From positions 62,001 to 126,000 of the forward strand of contig JAFWWA010000038.1 of the NCBI GenBank assembly GCA_017523755.1: 64,000 nt of DNA. Reading direction: 5' to 3'. Positions 24,614 to 32,619 of the stretch are shown piece after piece. Under the pieces are notes generated by a model, which saw only the letters and a list, made by a program, of their open reading frames with translations, ran no database searches and was not told the origin of the DNA. The translations under genes and the position numbers were made by a program. Source of the stretch: Christensenellaceae bacterium (GTDB lineage Bacteria > Bacillota > Clostridia > Christensenellales > Christensenellaceae). Each line of letters begins with the position of its first letter. Within the stretch, counting starts at the first letter, position 1.

Positions 24614-25330
24614 TTATGTTTTTCTTACAGGCAGATCCAGGTACCCTGGTGAATACGGCCTTCCCTTTTGTATCATATATGCTGATACAGCAAGAAGCAT
24701 AACACTGACGATCTGACTGAAGGAGACCCCAATTATGACGCCTCTTACTGCATCTCCTCTTATGAATTCATCGGCAAAGCGTACGACTGAATACAACGAA
24801 AGGTACAGAGGCATGAGGCCTCTTTTGTTTTTCAGAAACAGGATCAGAAGTACCGCAAAGATAACAAGATTCGCTGCTGATTCGATAAGCTGGACAGGTA
24901 TCCTGTGCGAGTCGGGCATATGGACGGGGTAGGGCAGGCCCATAGTCCTGCTTCTTATACCGTAGCAGCAGCCGGCAAAATAACATCCTATCCTTGCGAA
25001 CGAATGGAAAAGCGGTATCGCAACGGCCAGCACGTCTTTTGATATATCACAGGTGTTCCTGAAGCAGAATCCTATGATGAGACCGATGAGTCCTCCGTAG
25101 AATACAATGCCCGAATTATTAAGGGTACTGATACCTATGGGTTCACTTATGGAAAGCTGGTAGATCGAATATGAGACTATACCGAATAACCGCGCTCCTA
25201 TAAAAAGGAGCACGGCACCGAAAAGCAGATTCATATAAAGAGAAAAAAGAGATATCCCGTTTTTTCTTAACAGTATATACGACAGTACGGCTGCGAAAAG
25301 GAAGCCGGCTGCCGCCATGAGCTCATACAT
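24614..25330 (-). CDS. Prolipoprotein diacylglyceryl transferase (Lgt) family protein
   Basis: A 238-residue membrane protein with about seven helices. It has the Lgt signature region PLFHSFARIGCYFAGCCYG, then IPVQLIESAANL and RFADEFIRGDAVRG. Short GCCYG-type members occur as extra copies in Clostridia besides the main lgt. Lgt transfers diacylglycerol to the lipobox Cys at the membrane. Whether this copy modifies lipoproteins is uncertain, as its neighbours are a glycosidase and a reductase. ATG 25330 gives the standard N-terminus; upstream in-frame sequence lies inside the GH43-like gene. Confidence 0.82.
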   Translation of the reverse strand: MYELMAAAGFLFAAVLSYILLRKNGISLFSLYMNLLFGAVLLFIGARLFGIVSYSIYQLSISEPIGISTLNNSGIVFYGGLIGLIIGFCFRNTCDISKDVLAVAIPLFHSFARIGCYFAGCCYGIRSRTMGLPYPVHMPDSHRIPVQLIESAANLVIFAVLLILFLKNKRGLMPLYLSLYSVVRFADEFIRGDAVRGVIIGVSFSQIVSVMLLAVSAYMIQKGRPYSPGYLDLPVRKT

Positions 25331-25346
25331 ATGACTTTCTGTCCTG

Positions 25347-26303
25347 TTACCTGAATTCGGGAAGGATCGAAGGACCGTCGGGAAGAACAAAGTCGAAATC
25401 TTCATCCCTGTCGCAGTGCATGCCTGAATCGTCTGCTGTAAGCCTTCTCACCTGTACAGCCAGTTTTTTGTATTCCGGATCGACTGTCATACCGGGCCTG
25501 TATCCTTCAGGTCTCTTTAATGATGAGAAGTAGAAGATATAAGCTTCCTTTCCGGCTATGAGCACGTCAGCGTGATTTCCTAGATTGTTGTCGTATGGCT
25601 TTGACCCTGGATCCTTGAGTATGATCCCTTCTTCCTTCCAGTTAAGACAGTCGGAACTGCTGAAACACTTTAGGCCCTTCCAGTAGTCACCGATATACCA
25701 CCATTTACCTTCGAAGAAGAATACGTTTGGACCCTCATGTGATTCGTCGGCTATTGCTCTTTCTCCGCCGAACCAGTTGTAAAGATCGGTACTGTCAGAG
25801 TAATGCGAGTAGGAATTGTCAGCTTCATCCTTATACCACATCCTGAAGTATCCGGGTCTGATCTCGGCAACACAGGCATCTATGACCTTATGCGAAGAAA
25901 GGGGAAGTATCGACTCGAATTTCCACTCCCACAGATTCAGGCTTGTATAGTGGATTATCTCTCTTGGATGGTTCCAGTTGGTGGGCATCCCTCTTACGTA
26001 TGAGACGTACATATGATAAACGCCGTTCCTGAAAATGATCTCTGGAGCCCAGAAGGTATTGTGTCCGTGTTCGAAATGAAGGCCTTCGAGAGTCCCTCTG
26101 TATACCCAGTCGGAGCCGTCCTTTGACGAAGCCACGCCGAGCTCGCTCCCGTGCACGCCCGTGACTGCGGGGCCGGGGATACTTGCCATCCTCTGAGTGT
26201 AAACTATCCACCATTCATTTTCGATATGGTTCCATATGATAGTAGGATCCGCTGTACCGGCATATATCGGATCGATGAATAAGGGCGATTCCTGAATCCT
26301 CAT
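25347..26303 (-). CDS. GH43-like five-bladed beta-propeller glycosidase
   Basis: A 318-residue cytoplasmic protein (no signal peptide) with repeated beta-propeller landmarks: TADPTIIWNHIENEWWIVYT, FWAPEIIFRNGVYHMYVSYV, VIDACVAEIRPGYFRMWYKD and EGPNVFFFEGKWWYIGDYW. The early Asp (ADP), middle Asp (DA) and late Glu (EGP) sit where the catalytic triad lies in clans GH43/117. The substrate cannot be read from sequence. It follows the AKR gene closely and precedes the Lgt-like gene. Confidence 0.75.
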   Translation of the reverse strand: MRIQESPLFIDPIYAGTADPTIIWNHIENEWWIVYTQRMASIPGPAVTGVHGSELGVASSKDGSDWVYRGTLEGLHFEHGHNTFWAPEIIFRNGVYHMYVSYVRGMPTNWNHPREIIHYTSLNLWEWKFESILPLSSHKVIDACVAEIRPGYFRMWYKDEADNSYSHYSDSTDLYNWFGGERAIADESHEGPNVFFFEGKWWYIGDYWKGLKCFSSSDCLNWKEEGIILKDPGSKPYDNNLGNHADVLIAGKEAYIFYFSSLKRPEGYRPGMTVDPEYKKLAVQVRRLTADDSGMHCDRDEDFDFVLPDGPSILPEFR

Positions 26304-26327
26304 GACTCTCCTCCTATAGATGATGTA

Positions 26328-27233
26328 TTATTTTTCGTATTCGTAGACCATCGTTCCATCGGGAAGAAGGAACGGCTTGTCACCGAATACATTTATCTTT
26401 TCATTGAGCAGGGCCTGATCAGCATCTGTAAACGGGCTTACAGCGTCTTCAAGATGATCGATGGCAAAAGAGAAGCTCTCAAAGTTTCCGGGCGTTACGA
26501 GAACGTCGCTCCCCATCCTGTATGAATATCTCATGGCAGCTATACCAAATGAAGGTTCTGCGGCCGTATCAATGGGCTTGCACCATGATTTTGGGAATCT
26601 TGATGAATAGCGTTCATCGGTTGTTTTCCAGGCTCTTTCAATAAGAGTCTTCATCCCGAGAAGCCCGAAGCACTTTTCCTTGCTCAGTTTTCCAAGACGG
26701 TCTCCTTCATGATGCTTTCCCATACTGATATTCCAGTTCATCGGATACATGACTGTGTCGAAATCATAAAGCGAAAGAGCATATATTATTGCGTCTTCGT
26801 TATGACCGGTAATCCCTATATTCCTTATCTTGCCTTCCTTTTTCGCCTTTACAAGGTATTCCATGAGCCCTTTGGGACCGAAGGCAGTATCGATCTCTTC
26901 AACGGTTGAGACAGCGTGGAGCTGGTAATTGTCGAAATAGTCTGTATGGAGCAGCCTGAAAGACTCGGTCATATCCTTTTCACCCGCTTCATAGGTCCTT
27001 CCTGTTGTCTTGCATGCAAGATAGATGCCGTTCCTTTTGCCTACGAGAGAGTTGCCGAGCTTTTCCTGGGCATCGTCATACACAGGCGCAACGTCATAGT
27101 AGTTGATCCCGCGCTCAAGCGCCCAGTCAACATATCTGTCCGAGGCATCCTGCCCGTCATGCATGGATACGATCCCGCCATAGATTATGGGGGATATCAT
27201 GAAACCGGTTTTACCAAGTCGTTTTAATTCCAT
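26328..27233 (-). CDS. Aldo/keto reductase family oxidoreductase
   Basis: A 301-residue (beta/alpha)8 NADPH-dependent oxidoreductase with MELKRLGKTGFMISPIIYGG, the catalytic tyrosine in NYYDVAPVYDDAQEKLG (D..Y), the Lys in YLACKTTGR and the His in DNYQLHAVS. It may act as a sugar or aldehyde dehydrogenase; neighbouring glycosidases and sugar-acid enzymes make a sugar substrate plausible. It starts the AKR-GH43-Lgt run and is divergent from the IscU-like gene. Confidence 0.85.
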   Translation of the reverse strand: MELKRLGKTGFMISPIIYGGIVSMHDGQDASDRYVDWALERGINYYDVAPVYDDAQEKLGNSLVGKRNGIYLACKTTGRTYEAGEKDMTESFRLLHTDYFDNYQLHAVSTVEEIDTAFGPKGLMEYLVKAKKEGKIRNIGITGHNEDAIIYALSLYDFDTVMYPMNWNISMGKHHEGDRLGKLSKEKCFGLLGMKTLIERAWKTTDERYSSRFPKSWCKPIDTAAEPSFGIAAMRYSYRMGSDVLVTPGNFESFSFAIDHLEDAVSPFTDADQALLNEKINVFGDKPFLLPDGTMVYEYEK

Positions 27234-27369
27234 CGTCTGATCCTCTGTTAATGTGTTTTGTCGATATAAAAAGTATACATTAACGTGTTAGAAATTTAAA
27301 GCGAAGTACTGTTCATTACTGTAGATTCGAAGACCGGATCAATATTTGGAAAGACGCTCGTTTTGGTAC

Positions 27370-27398
27370 TTCAAAAACAATTCCGTAAATGATATAAT
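27370..27398 (+). promoter_or_regulatory. Predicted promoter of the IscU-like/GGGtGRT pair
   Basis: TTCAAA (27370-27375), a 17-base spacer and an extended -10, TGATATAAT (TATAAT at 27393-27398), lie about 67 bases before the start codon. Two TTAAYGTGTT repeats near 27248 and 27280 in the divergent region could be operator-like. Confidence 0.6.
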
Positions 27399-27465
27399 TT
27401 TCAGGTAAATGACTGTTTAACAGGACAAATATGAATCACATTTACATATGGAGGAGGAAACTCAT

Positions 27466-28158
27466 ATGCAGTATACAACTGAAGTTGAAAAGATGACATG
27501 TGTAAAAAGAGGACCTCATAACGGACCTGCACCGATACCCGAAGAGGGTAAATGGGTGCTTGCCAAAGAGATAAAGGATATCTCCGGTCTCACACATGGT
27601 ATCGGCTGGTGCGCTCCCCAGCAGGGCGGCTGCAAGCTCACGCTCAATATCAAGGAAGGCATAATCGAGGAAGCTCTCGTTGAGACTATCGGATGCTCCG
27701 GAATGACCCACTCGGCAGCTATGGCAGCTGAGATACTTACAGGAAAGACGATCCTTGAAGCTCTTAACACAGACCTTGTATGCGATGCTATCAACACCGC
27801 TATGAGAGAGCTGTTCCTGCAGATCGTTTACGGAAGGAGCCAGACGGCTTTCTCCGAGAACGGACTTCCCGTAGGTTCAGGTCTTGATGACCTCGGCAAA
27901 GGTCTCCGTTCACAGACCGGAACGATGTACGGAACAAAGGCAAAAGGCGTACGCTATCTTGAGATGGCTGAAGGCTATGTGCCCGAGCTTGCTCTTGACA
28001 AGGAAGATGAGATCATAGGATACAAGTTCGTAAATCTCGGCAAGATGATGGACGCTATAAAGGGCGGAATGAATGCTCAGGAAGCTTTTGACAAGAACGT
28101 CGGAACATACGGACGTTATGCTGAAGCCGTAAGATATATCGACCCCCGCAAACAGTAA
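27466..28158 (+). CDS. IscU/NifU-like scaffold protein partnered with GGGtGRT protein
   Basis: A 230-residue protein. The central part resembles the IscU fold, with Cys49 and Cys56 in GIGWCAPQQGGCKLTL and Cys77 in ETIGCSGMTHSAAMAAE, followed by ILTGKTILEAL, similar to the GC..A..S pattern of NifU/IscU scaffolds. A longer N-terminus with Cys12 and a C-terminal extension of about 100 residues are unusual. ATG 27466 is chosen because GGAGGAGG (27450-27457) is ideally spaced; the ATG at 27448 lies within that site. It sits 11 bases before the GGGtGRT gene. Function is unproven. Confidence 0.8.
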   Translation: MQYTTEVEKMTCVKRGPHNGPAPIPEEGKWVLAKEIKDISGLTHGIGWCAPQQGGCKLTLNIKEGIIEEALVETIGCSGMTHSAAMAAEILTGKTILEALNTDLVCDAINTAMRELFLQIVYGRSQTAFSENGLPVGSGLDDLGKGLRSQTGTMYGTKAKGVRYLEMAEGYVPELALDKEDEIIGYKFVNLGKMMDAIKGGMNAQEAFDKNVGTYGRYAEAVRYIDPRKQ

Positions 28159-28169
28159 GGAGAATTGCA

Positions 28170-29171
28170 ATGATTACATTTGAAGGATATGAGAGACGTA
28201 TAGACAAACTCAGCAAATGCCTCAAGGAGTATGGCTTTGAGTCTTTTGAGGATGTCAGGGATTATACACTTAAATTCGGGATCGACGTCGGCGAGATAGT
28301 CCGTTCCATCCAGCCCATTGCTTTTGAGAACGCTGTATGGGCATATACGCTTGGCGCTGCGATCGCTCTTAAGAAGGGTTGCAGCAAAGCTTCAGACGCA
28401 GCAGCTGCGTTAGGCATAGGACTTCAGGCTTTCTGTGTTCCCGGTTCGGTAGCTGAGCTCCGTCAGGTGGGTCTCGGTCACGGAAATCTTGCTTCAATGC
28501 TTCTTTCTGAGGAGACCGAGTGCTTCGCATTCCTAGCAGGTCATGAGTCCTTTGCGGCAGCTGAAGGCGCTATCGGTATTGCAAGGACCGCAAACAAAGT
28601 CCGCAGCAAGCCGTTAAGAGTCATACTGAATGGTCTCGGAAAGGATGCCGCGCATATCATCTCCAGGATCAACGGATTCACACATGTTCAGACCGAGTTT
28701 GATTTCTCGACCGGTGAGGTCCATATCGTCAAAGAGACAAAGTACTCAGACGGTGACAGGGCTCAGGTGAGATGCTACGGCGCTGACGACGTACAGGAAG
28801 GCGTTGCTATCATGCGTCTTGAAGGCGTAGATGTTTCGATAACCGGTAACTCGACCAACCCGACAAGGTTCCAGCATCCCGTTGCGGGAACTTATAAGAA
28901 GTGGTGCGTAGAGAACGGCAGGAAATACTTCTCAGTTGCATCGGGCGGCGGCACCGGAAGAACGCTCCATCCCGACAACATGGCTGCAGGTCCTTCCTCC
29001 TACGGTATGACTGATACAATGGGAAGGATGCACAGTGACGCACAGTTCGCAGGCTCTTCCTCCGTACCGGCTCACGTTGAGATGATGGGACTTATCGGAA
29101 TGGGTAACAACCCGATGGTCGGCGCAAGCGTTGCAGTGGCAGTTGCTGTTGAACAGGCTCTCAATAAATAA
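28170..29171 (+). CDS. GGGtGRT protein
   Basis: A 333-residue protein bearing GGGTGRT at residues 259-265 (in FSVASGGGTGRTLHPDN), the motif after which this uncharacterised family is named. Other conserved stretches are QPIAFENAVWAYTLGAA, LGIGLQAFCVPGSVAELRQ, GLGHGNLASMLL and VEMMGLIGMGNNPMVGASVAVAVA. There is no signal peptide; glycine-rich loops suggest a nucleotide or cofactor site. It is always-looking-like a partner of the IscU-like gene just upstream, so a cluster-bearing enzyme is possible. No reaction is known to me. Confidence 0.88.
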   Translation: MITFEGYERRIDKLSKCLKEYGFESFEDVRDYTLKFGIDVGEIVRSIQPIAFENAVWAYTLGAAIALKKGCSKASDAAAALGIGLQAFCVPGSVAELRQVGLGHGNLASMLLSEETECFAFLAGHESFAAAEGAIGIARTANKVRSKPLRVILNGLGKDAAHIISRINGFTHVQTEFDFSTGEVHIVKETKYSDGDRAQVRCYGADDVQEGVAIMRLEGVDVSITGNSTNPTRFQHPVAGTYKKWCVENGRKYFSVASGGGTGRTLHPDNMAAGPSSYGMTDTMGRMHSDAQFAGSSSVPAHVEMMGLIGMGNNPMVGASVAVAVAVEQALNK

Positions 29172-29215
29172 GGGTTTTAGGCAGTTTTAGCAACTGATCT
29201 CTTATTGAAACAATT

Positions 29216-29262
29216 AGACACATCATTTGTACTAAAATACATATGATGTGTCTATCTTTTTT
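29216..29262 (+). terminator. Terminator after the GGGtGRT gene
   Basis: An 11-bp stem AGACACATCAT / ATGATGTGTCT (29216-29226 and 29243-29253) is followed by ATCTTTTTT. A third copy of GACACATCAT starts near 29269. Confidence 0.85.
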
Positions 29263-29281
29263 GTTTGGACACATCATGACA

Positions 29282-29490
29282 ATGGGGAGAAGGATGATGA
29301 AGAAGATCATAATGATTCAAAATGTGTCGTTAACGTTTAAGGATGGATGTTTAAAGTATCTTGATGATTGCCGGCAATGAAACCTGATGAGAGGACTATA
29401 GGACATTATAAGCAGTCATATACACAATTCTTTAAAGTGATATCACCGGATTTTCCTTTATTTGGTTATGGCACACAAAAAAGAATTTGA
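29282..29490 (+). pseudogene. Frameshifted remnant of a tyrosine recombinase N-terminal domain
   Basis: Two short frames follow each other. Frame one (29282-29380) encodes 32 residues ending LTFKDGCLKYLDDCRQ. Frame two (29377-29490) encodes 37 residues with ERTIGHYKQSYTQFFKVISPDFPL. Placed end to end they read like the SAM-like core-binding domain of site-specific integrases (YLdyC...T...Y...L..F). A one- or two-base change separates them, and the catalytic domain is missing. The remnant lies about 60 bases upstream of tRNA-Ser, a common integration neighbourhood. Assignment is by pattern only. Confidence 0.5.
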
Positions 29491-29515
29491 CTTTTATATA
29501 TCCCGTTGATATAAT
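29487..29515 (+). promoter_or_regulatory. Promoter of tRNA-Ser
   Basis: TTGACT (29487-29492), a 17-base spacer and a perfect TATAAT (29510-29515) lie 34 bases upstream of the tRNA. The -35 box overlaps the end of the integrase-remnant frame. Confidence 0.8.
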
Positions 29516-29549
29516 GATTAAGCTGTTTAAGAGCTTTCGAATTCTTTAT

Positions 29550-29641
29550 GGAGAAGTATCGAAGTGGTCATAACGAGCACGACTGGAAATCGTGTTGTCG
29601 GGGAAACCGGCACGCGGGTTCAAATCCCGCCTTCTCCGCCA
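29550..29641 (+). tRNA. tRNA-Ser (anticodon GGA)
   Basis: A 92-base class II tRNA. The acceptor arms are GGAGAAG / CTTCTCC (29550-29556 and 29631-29637) with discriminator G and encoded CCA. The anticodon stem CACGA / TCGTG encloses loop CTGGAAA, anticodon GGA at 29585-29587. A long variable arm (TGTCGGGGAAACCGGCA) and T-arm GCGGGTTCAAATCCCGC confirm serine identity; it reads UCC and UCU codons. Confidence 0.97.
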
Positions 29642-29644
29642 TCG

Positions 29645-29673
29645 ATCCGCAGACAATGTTCTGCGGATTTTTA
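29645..29673 (+). terminator. Terminator of tRNA-Ser
   Basis: A 9-bp perfect stem ATCCGCAGA / TCTGCGGAT with a 6-base loop is followed by TTTTATTATTT, directly after the tRNA. Confidence 0.9.
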
Positions 29674-29770
29674 TTATTTACAGCAGTAATTACCCAAATC
29701 TGATTGACAAAAGAAAAATCAAGCAATTAAATTATGAATATCAAAATATCATTATAAACGGAGTTTTTAT

Positions 29771-30742
29771 ATGACTAATTTTCAAATCTACAAAAAAACT
29801 TTGGGCTTCTCGTTAAGAAGAGTTCTCATTGACTTTCTTACTCTGATCCTGTTCGCGTGTCTTATAGCTGCAGGGTATTTTATCCTTGAGAAAGTCAACG
29901 GAAACGGAATGATCGGTCTTCTTATCGGTCTTTTTGCCGCTATCATTGCAGCCGTGATCATTTCGAGATTCGTTTCCTTCAAACTTAAGGCCGGACAGAT
30001 AGCCATGATGACCAAGGGCGTTACAGAAGGTGAACTTCCCGATGATGTGATCGCTGCAGGAAAGAATGTCGTTAAGGAACGCTTCATTACCGTTGCTGCT
30101 TATTTTGCGGTAACCGGAGCCATAAAAGGAGTATTCAATGAGCTTGGAAGACTTCTCACAAAGGCCGGGGAAAGACTGGGAGGAGAGACCGGAAAGACTG
30201 TCGGCTCGATCGTGAGCTCTGCTGTCGCGACACTGATATCCTATCTGTGTGACTGCTGTCTCGGATGGGTGTTTTACAGTAAGGATAAAGGTGCTTTTAA
30301 GGCATCATGCGAAGGCGCTGTGCTTTTCTTCAAACACGGAAAGGCACTTCTTAAGAATGTCGGAAGGATATTCGGGATCGGACTTCTCTCATTCGTCGTG
30401 ATTGGTGGCGTATTCTTCCTGATATTTGCCCTTATCCTTTCCAATTTCATGGAATTCTTCCAGACGATGGCAGTATGGCTTGCTGAAAATGCTGAGAGCG
30501 CAGAGGAGTTCCCTGATCTTCTTAAGGATCCCCAGATGCTCATGATAGGCTCATCGATCCTGCTTGCAGTGATAATCTGGAGCTTCCTGCATTCAACATT
30601 CATAAGGCCTTTCGTACTTACCGGTGTGCTCCGTAATTATATGGAGGCCGGAATAAACGATATGCCTACCGAGGAATCGTTCGAATCTGTAAAGAATGTT
30701 TCGAGGAAATTTGCAAAGCTGGCTGAAAAAGCAGATGCTTAG
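29771..30742 (+). CDS. Multi-pass membrane protein of unknown function
   Basis: A 323-residue protein with about six hydrophobic segments: residues about 19-35, 42-65, 105-118, 132-155, a strong segment near 203-226 and one near 255-275. A short amphipathic glycine-rich stretch (AGERLGGETGKTVGSIV) lies between, and the C-terminus is basic and soluble. There are no catalytic or transporter motifs that I recognise. GGAG lies seven bases before ATG 29771. It stands alone between the tRNA terminator and its own terminator, so context gives no clue to function. Confidence 0.8.
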   Translation: MTNFQIYKKTLGFSLRRVLIDFLTLILFACLIAAGYFILEKVNGNGMIGLLIGLFAAIIAAVIISRFVSFKLKAGQIAMMTKGVTEGELPDDVIAAGKNVVKERFITVAAYFAVTGAIKGVFNELGRLLTKAGERLGGETGKTVGSIVSSAVATLISYLCDCCLGWVFYSKDKGAFKASCEGAVLFFKHGKALLKNVGRIFGIGLLSFVVIGGVFFLIFALILSNFMEFFQTMAVWLAENAESAEEFPDLLKDPQMLMIGSSILLAVIIWSFLHSTFIRPFVLTGVLRNYMEAGINDMPTEESFESVKNVSRKFAKLAEKADA

Positions 30743-30772
30743 GACAAAAATAATATAATACTGTATATGAAT

Positions 30773-30799
30773 AGCGTATCTTATTGATACGCTGTTTTT
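30773..30799 (+). terminator. Terminator after the membrane protein gene
   Basis: An 8-bp perfect stem AGCGTATC / GATACGCT with a 5-base loop is followed by GTTTTT. Confidence 0.85.
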
Positions 30800-30899
30800 C
30801 TTGCCTGTTGCACCTTACCGTTGGTATATTTAAAGTATATGAACACAAAAGAATTAAACACAGATTCAGAGCTTGACAGAATCAAAGGGAGGACCGGTC

Positions 30900-32546
30900 A
30901 TGAATGAAAAAGTAAAGATAAATGTTGATGCTTCAAAGTGGGAGGGAAAACTCGAGCATACGTGGAATTACATAGGGTTTGATGAATGTAATTACACCCA
31001 TTCCCCCGGCGGAATAAAGCTGATAGACAGATTCGGGAAAATGGAAAAGCCATACTATGTAAGAGCCCATCACATGCTCTGTTCGGGGATTAGACACGGC
31101 TTCTATAAATGGGGTTCGACGAACATATATATTGAGGATGAGAATGGAGAGCCAATCTATGACTATGAGACCATAGACCTTATGATGGACATCCTCCTTT
31201 CGCACAACTGCAGGCCTTTCTTCGAACTGGGATTCATGCCTAAGGATCTCGCTGACCCGAGAGAATCCGAAGACGGAAGGGGATATAACGCCAATTACAG
31301 CTCGACCAACGAGTATCAGGTAAGAGGCTGGTGCCAGCCGCCTAAGGATTATGACAAATGGTACGGTCTCATATACGGCCTTATAGCTCATCTTAAAGAG
31401 AGGTACGGCACTGACGAAGTGAGCAAGTGGTATTTCGAGATGTGGAATGAGCCTGATATCTTCTACTGGCACGGTACGCCTGAGGAATTCCAGAAGCTGT
31501 ATGACTATACTGAAGCAGCAGTACATGCCGCCATGCCTGAAGCAAGATTTGGCGGTCCTGCAACTACAGGCACATATGACCCCGATGGAAATGCGAGCAG
31601 ATTCTTAAGAAGCTTTCTCGACCATATAAAAAATGGGACAAACTATTACAGCGGGAAAAAGGGGACGAGGATCGATTTCACGACCTTCCATACCAAGGGC
31701 GGCGGTTACAGGCAGGATGCACTTGCTCAGAAGCAGATACCTTCAGTAAAGGCTTTCCTTGCAAATGTAAAGGTACAGAGCGATATCATAAAGGAATTCG
31801 GATATGACGGACTTGAATGCGTGCTTTCAGAAGCGGATCCAGACGGATGGGCTGCCGGCGGAAGATATGACAACTTCAATCTTAATTTCAGGAATACAGA
31901 GTATTACGCTTCATATGTGATGTCGGCATACAAGAATGTTTATGATCTTGCGGAAACCCAGAAAATGGATATACGTCCTCTTGCCTGGGCATTCATGTTT
32001 GAGGGCGAAAGATTCTTCGAAGGAACAAGGTCGTTCAGCACCCAGGGGGTAGTAAAGCCCGTATTCAATCTGTTCAGATTCCTTTCAAAGCTCGGATACA
32101 GAAAGGTATCTTTCACAAGTTCTAAGGATCAGGATCCGCTTAAATATAAGGACCTTAACGGATATGAGGAAGGACCTGAGATCGACGGATGGGCGACCTG
32201 CGGTGACGAGGATTCCTGCCAGATACTCATATACTGTCATCATGATGATTGGGATGTAAAGGAAGAATATGATATAGGTCTTGAGGTAAAAGGGCTTCCG
32301 ATAAACGGCAAAGTCAGGATAGAGCATTTAAGGATAGACAGCGAGCATTCAAACGCATATGCCGAGTGGAAAAGACAGGGGAGCCCTGACTGGCCGAACG
32401 AAGGTCAGAAGAGGGCTGTTGAGGCAAGGTCCGGACTAGAGCTGTTAAGCGAGCCGAAGATCTGTGAGATCGATGACGGGACTTACTCTGACAAGTTCAG
32501 ACTTCCTGTTCACGGAATATCCCTGATCACGATAAACAGAGTATAA
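30900..32546 (+). CDS. Glycoside hydrolase family 39 (beta-xylosidase/alpha-L-iduronidase-like)
   Basis: A 548-residue cytoplasmic protein with a TIM-barrel catalytic domain (about 20-400) and a C-terminal beta domain. The acid/base is Glu184 in FEMWNEPDIF, and the likely nucleophile is Glu311 in CVLSEADPDGW. Further GH39 landmarks are HHMLCSGIRHG, FFELGFMPKDLA and FTTFHTKGG. No signal peptide is present, so it would act on imported oligosaccharides. ATG 30900 has GGGAGG at 30887-30892; an ATG-like in-frame start at 30873 is less well placed. It is monocistronic. Confidence 0.9.
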   Translation: MNEKVKINVDASKWEGKLEHTWNYIGFDECNYTHSPGGIKLIDRFGKMEKPYYVRAHHMLCSGIRHGFYKWGSTNIYIEDENGEPIYDYETIDLMMDILLSHNCRPFFELGFMPKDLADPRESEDGRGYNANYSSTNEYQVRGWCQPPKDYDKWYGLIYGLIAHLKERYGTDEVSKWYFEMWNEPDIFYWHGTPEEFQKLYDYTEAAVHAAMPEARFGGPATTGTYDPDGNASRFLRSFLDHIKNGTNYYSGKKGTRIDFTTFHTKGGGYRQDALAQKQIPSVKAFLANVKVQSDIIKEFGYDGLECVLSEADPDGWAAGGRYDNFNLNFRNTEYYASYVMSAYKNVYDLAETQKMDIRPLAWAFMFEGERFFEGTRSFSTQGVVKPVFNLFRFLSKLGYRKVSFTSSKDQDPLKYKDLNGYEEGPEIDGWATCGDEDSCQILIYCHHDDWDVKEEYDIGLEVKGLPINGKVRIEHLRIDSEHSNAYAEWKRQGSPDWPNEGQKRAVEARSGLELLSEPKICEIDDGTYSDKFRLPVHGISLITINRV

Positions 32547-32556
32547 TTACAGATAT

Positions 32557-32599
32557 AAAAGCACCCGGACCATTAAGGGAATACGGACCGGGTGCTTTT
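32557..32599. terminator. Bidirectional terminator between GH39 and the lipoprotein gene
   Basis: A 12-bp perfect stem AAAAGCACCCGG / CCGGGTGCTTTT (32557-32568 and 32588-32599) serves both convergent genes. Confidence 0.88.
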
Positions 32600-32619
32600 A
32601 GTTTTATAGGGAAATATTA

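Noticed and set aside
29216-29281. CRISPR-like repeats from three GACACATCAT copies
   Set aside because: Two copies form the stem of a terminator and the third is a single nearby repeat; there is no regular spacer pattern.
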